A stretch of 5,294 bases of DNA from Deltaproteobacteria bacterium (GTDB taxonomy: Bacteria; JAUYMQ01), in NCBI GenBank assembly GCA_030698575.1, contig JAUYMQ010000172.1, positions 1 to 5,294 on the forward strand. Reading direction: 5' to 3'. Shown one piece after another: positions 5,252-5,294 of this stretch. The notes below the pieces were generated by a model that saw only the letters and a program-made list of their open reading frames with translations, did not search any database and had not been told where the DNA came from. The position numbers were made by a program, and so were the translations under genes. Each line of letters starts with the position of its first letter. Position 1 is the stretch's first letter.

Positions 5252-5294
5252 CTAGCGGACGAGCTTCGAGATTTTTTTGAAGGCCTCGGTGCCG
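5252..5294 (-). CDS. C-terminal end of a convergent gene, product unknown (partial)
   Basis: Reading the minus strand from the right edge gives GGC ACC GAG GCC TTC and so on, that is GTEAFKKISKLVR, then TAG at 5254-5252. Eleven of 13 sense codons end in G or C, like the protease gene, and the tail is Lys-rich as many protein ends are. The stop lies 53 bases from the protease stop, with the palindromic element between them. Thirteen residues are too few to name a family. Most of the gene lies outside the window; the call rests on codon composition and layout. Confidence 0.5.
   Translation of the reverse strand, partial: GTEAFKKISKLVR

Noticed and set aside
5264-5282. T-run at 5272-5278 as the T-tract of an intrinsic terminator for the protease gene
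   Set aside because: It lies more than 40 bases beyond the GC-rich inner stem, with no stem directly in front, and is explained as AAA AAA ATC codons of the convergent gene.
1-5294. tRNA, rRNA, CRISPR array, insertion sequence or transposase
   Set aside because: There are no direct repeats with spacers, no cloverleaf-like segment and no transposase motif; nearly all of the window is one coding frame.

Overview
The window holds one very large plus-strand gene (201-5198). It encodes a predicted 1665-residue exported protein with a C-terminal peptidase family C25 (gingipain-like) cysteine protease domain. The gene fills about 94% of the window. A 200-base leader precedes it. After it come a short intergenic hairpin repeat and the last 13 codons of a convergent minus-strand gene that runs off the right edge.

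Organism: the DNA is GC-rich with mostly G/C third codon positions. The protein has a Sec-type signal peptide and no LPXTG-like wall anchor, so a high-GC Gram-negative bacterium is likely. The intergenic repeat (ATTGC...GCAAT flanking a GC hairpin) resembles dispersed repeats I recall from deltaproteobacterial and related uncultured genomes, but this is a recollection and not a search result. I would not go below the level of a high-GC, probably deltaproteobacterial or myxobacterial-like, lineage.

Layout: 1-200 is a leader of lower GC at its far left end, with three small inverted repeats: a terminator-like hairpin at 75-90, a dyad at 148-168, and a 12-base perfect palindrome at 186-197 that covers most of the likely ribosome binding site. 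In the protein, in order, I see: signal peptide (1 to about 34), beta-rich N-terminal region (about 35-340), DUF11-like repeat (about 343-465), FN3-like domain (about 510-605), Gly/Pro/Ser linker (about 617-676), C25 prodomain-like region (about 676-842), C25-associated segment with a DNFYFYG motif (about 860-945), beta-sandwich domain (about 982-1105), C25 catalytic domain (about 1195-1557) with His1428 and Cys1462, and PKD-like domain (about 1561-1650). Residues are numbered from the start at 201.

The protein is best read as a secreted or surface-exposed multidomain protease made as a precursor. The prodomain would keep it inactive, and the beta-sandwich modules at both ends would give binding or spacing. 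No partner gene (secretion system, inhibitor, regulator) is visible, so pathway and substrate cannot be assigned. I found no convincing new multi-gene system. The most unusual points are the roughly 640-residue modular region placed before the prodomain, the lack of a recognisable type IX sorting domain, and the apparent absence of the gingipain Arg-pocket aspartate.
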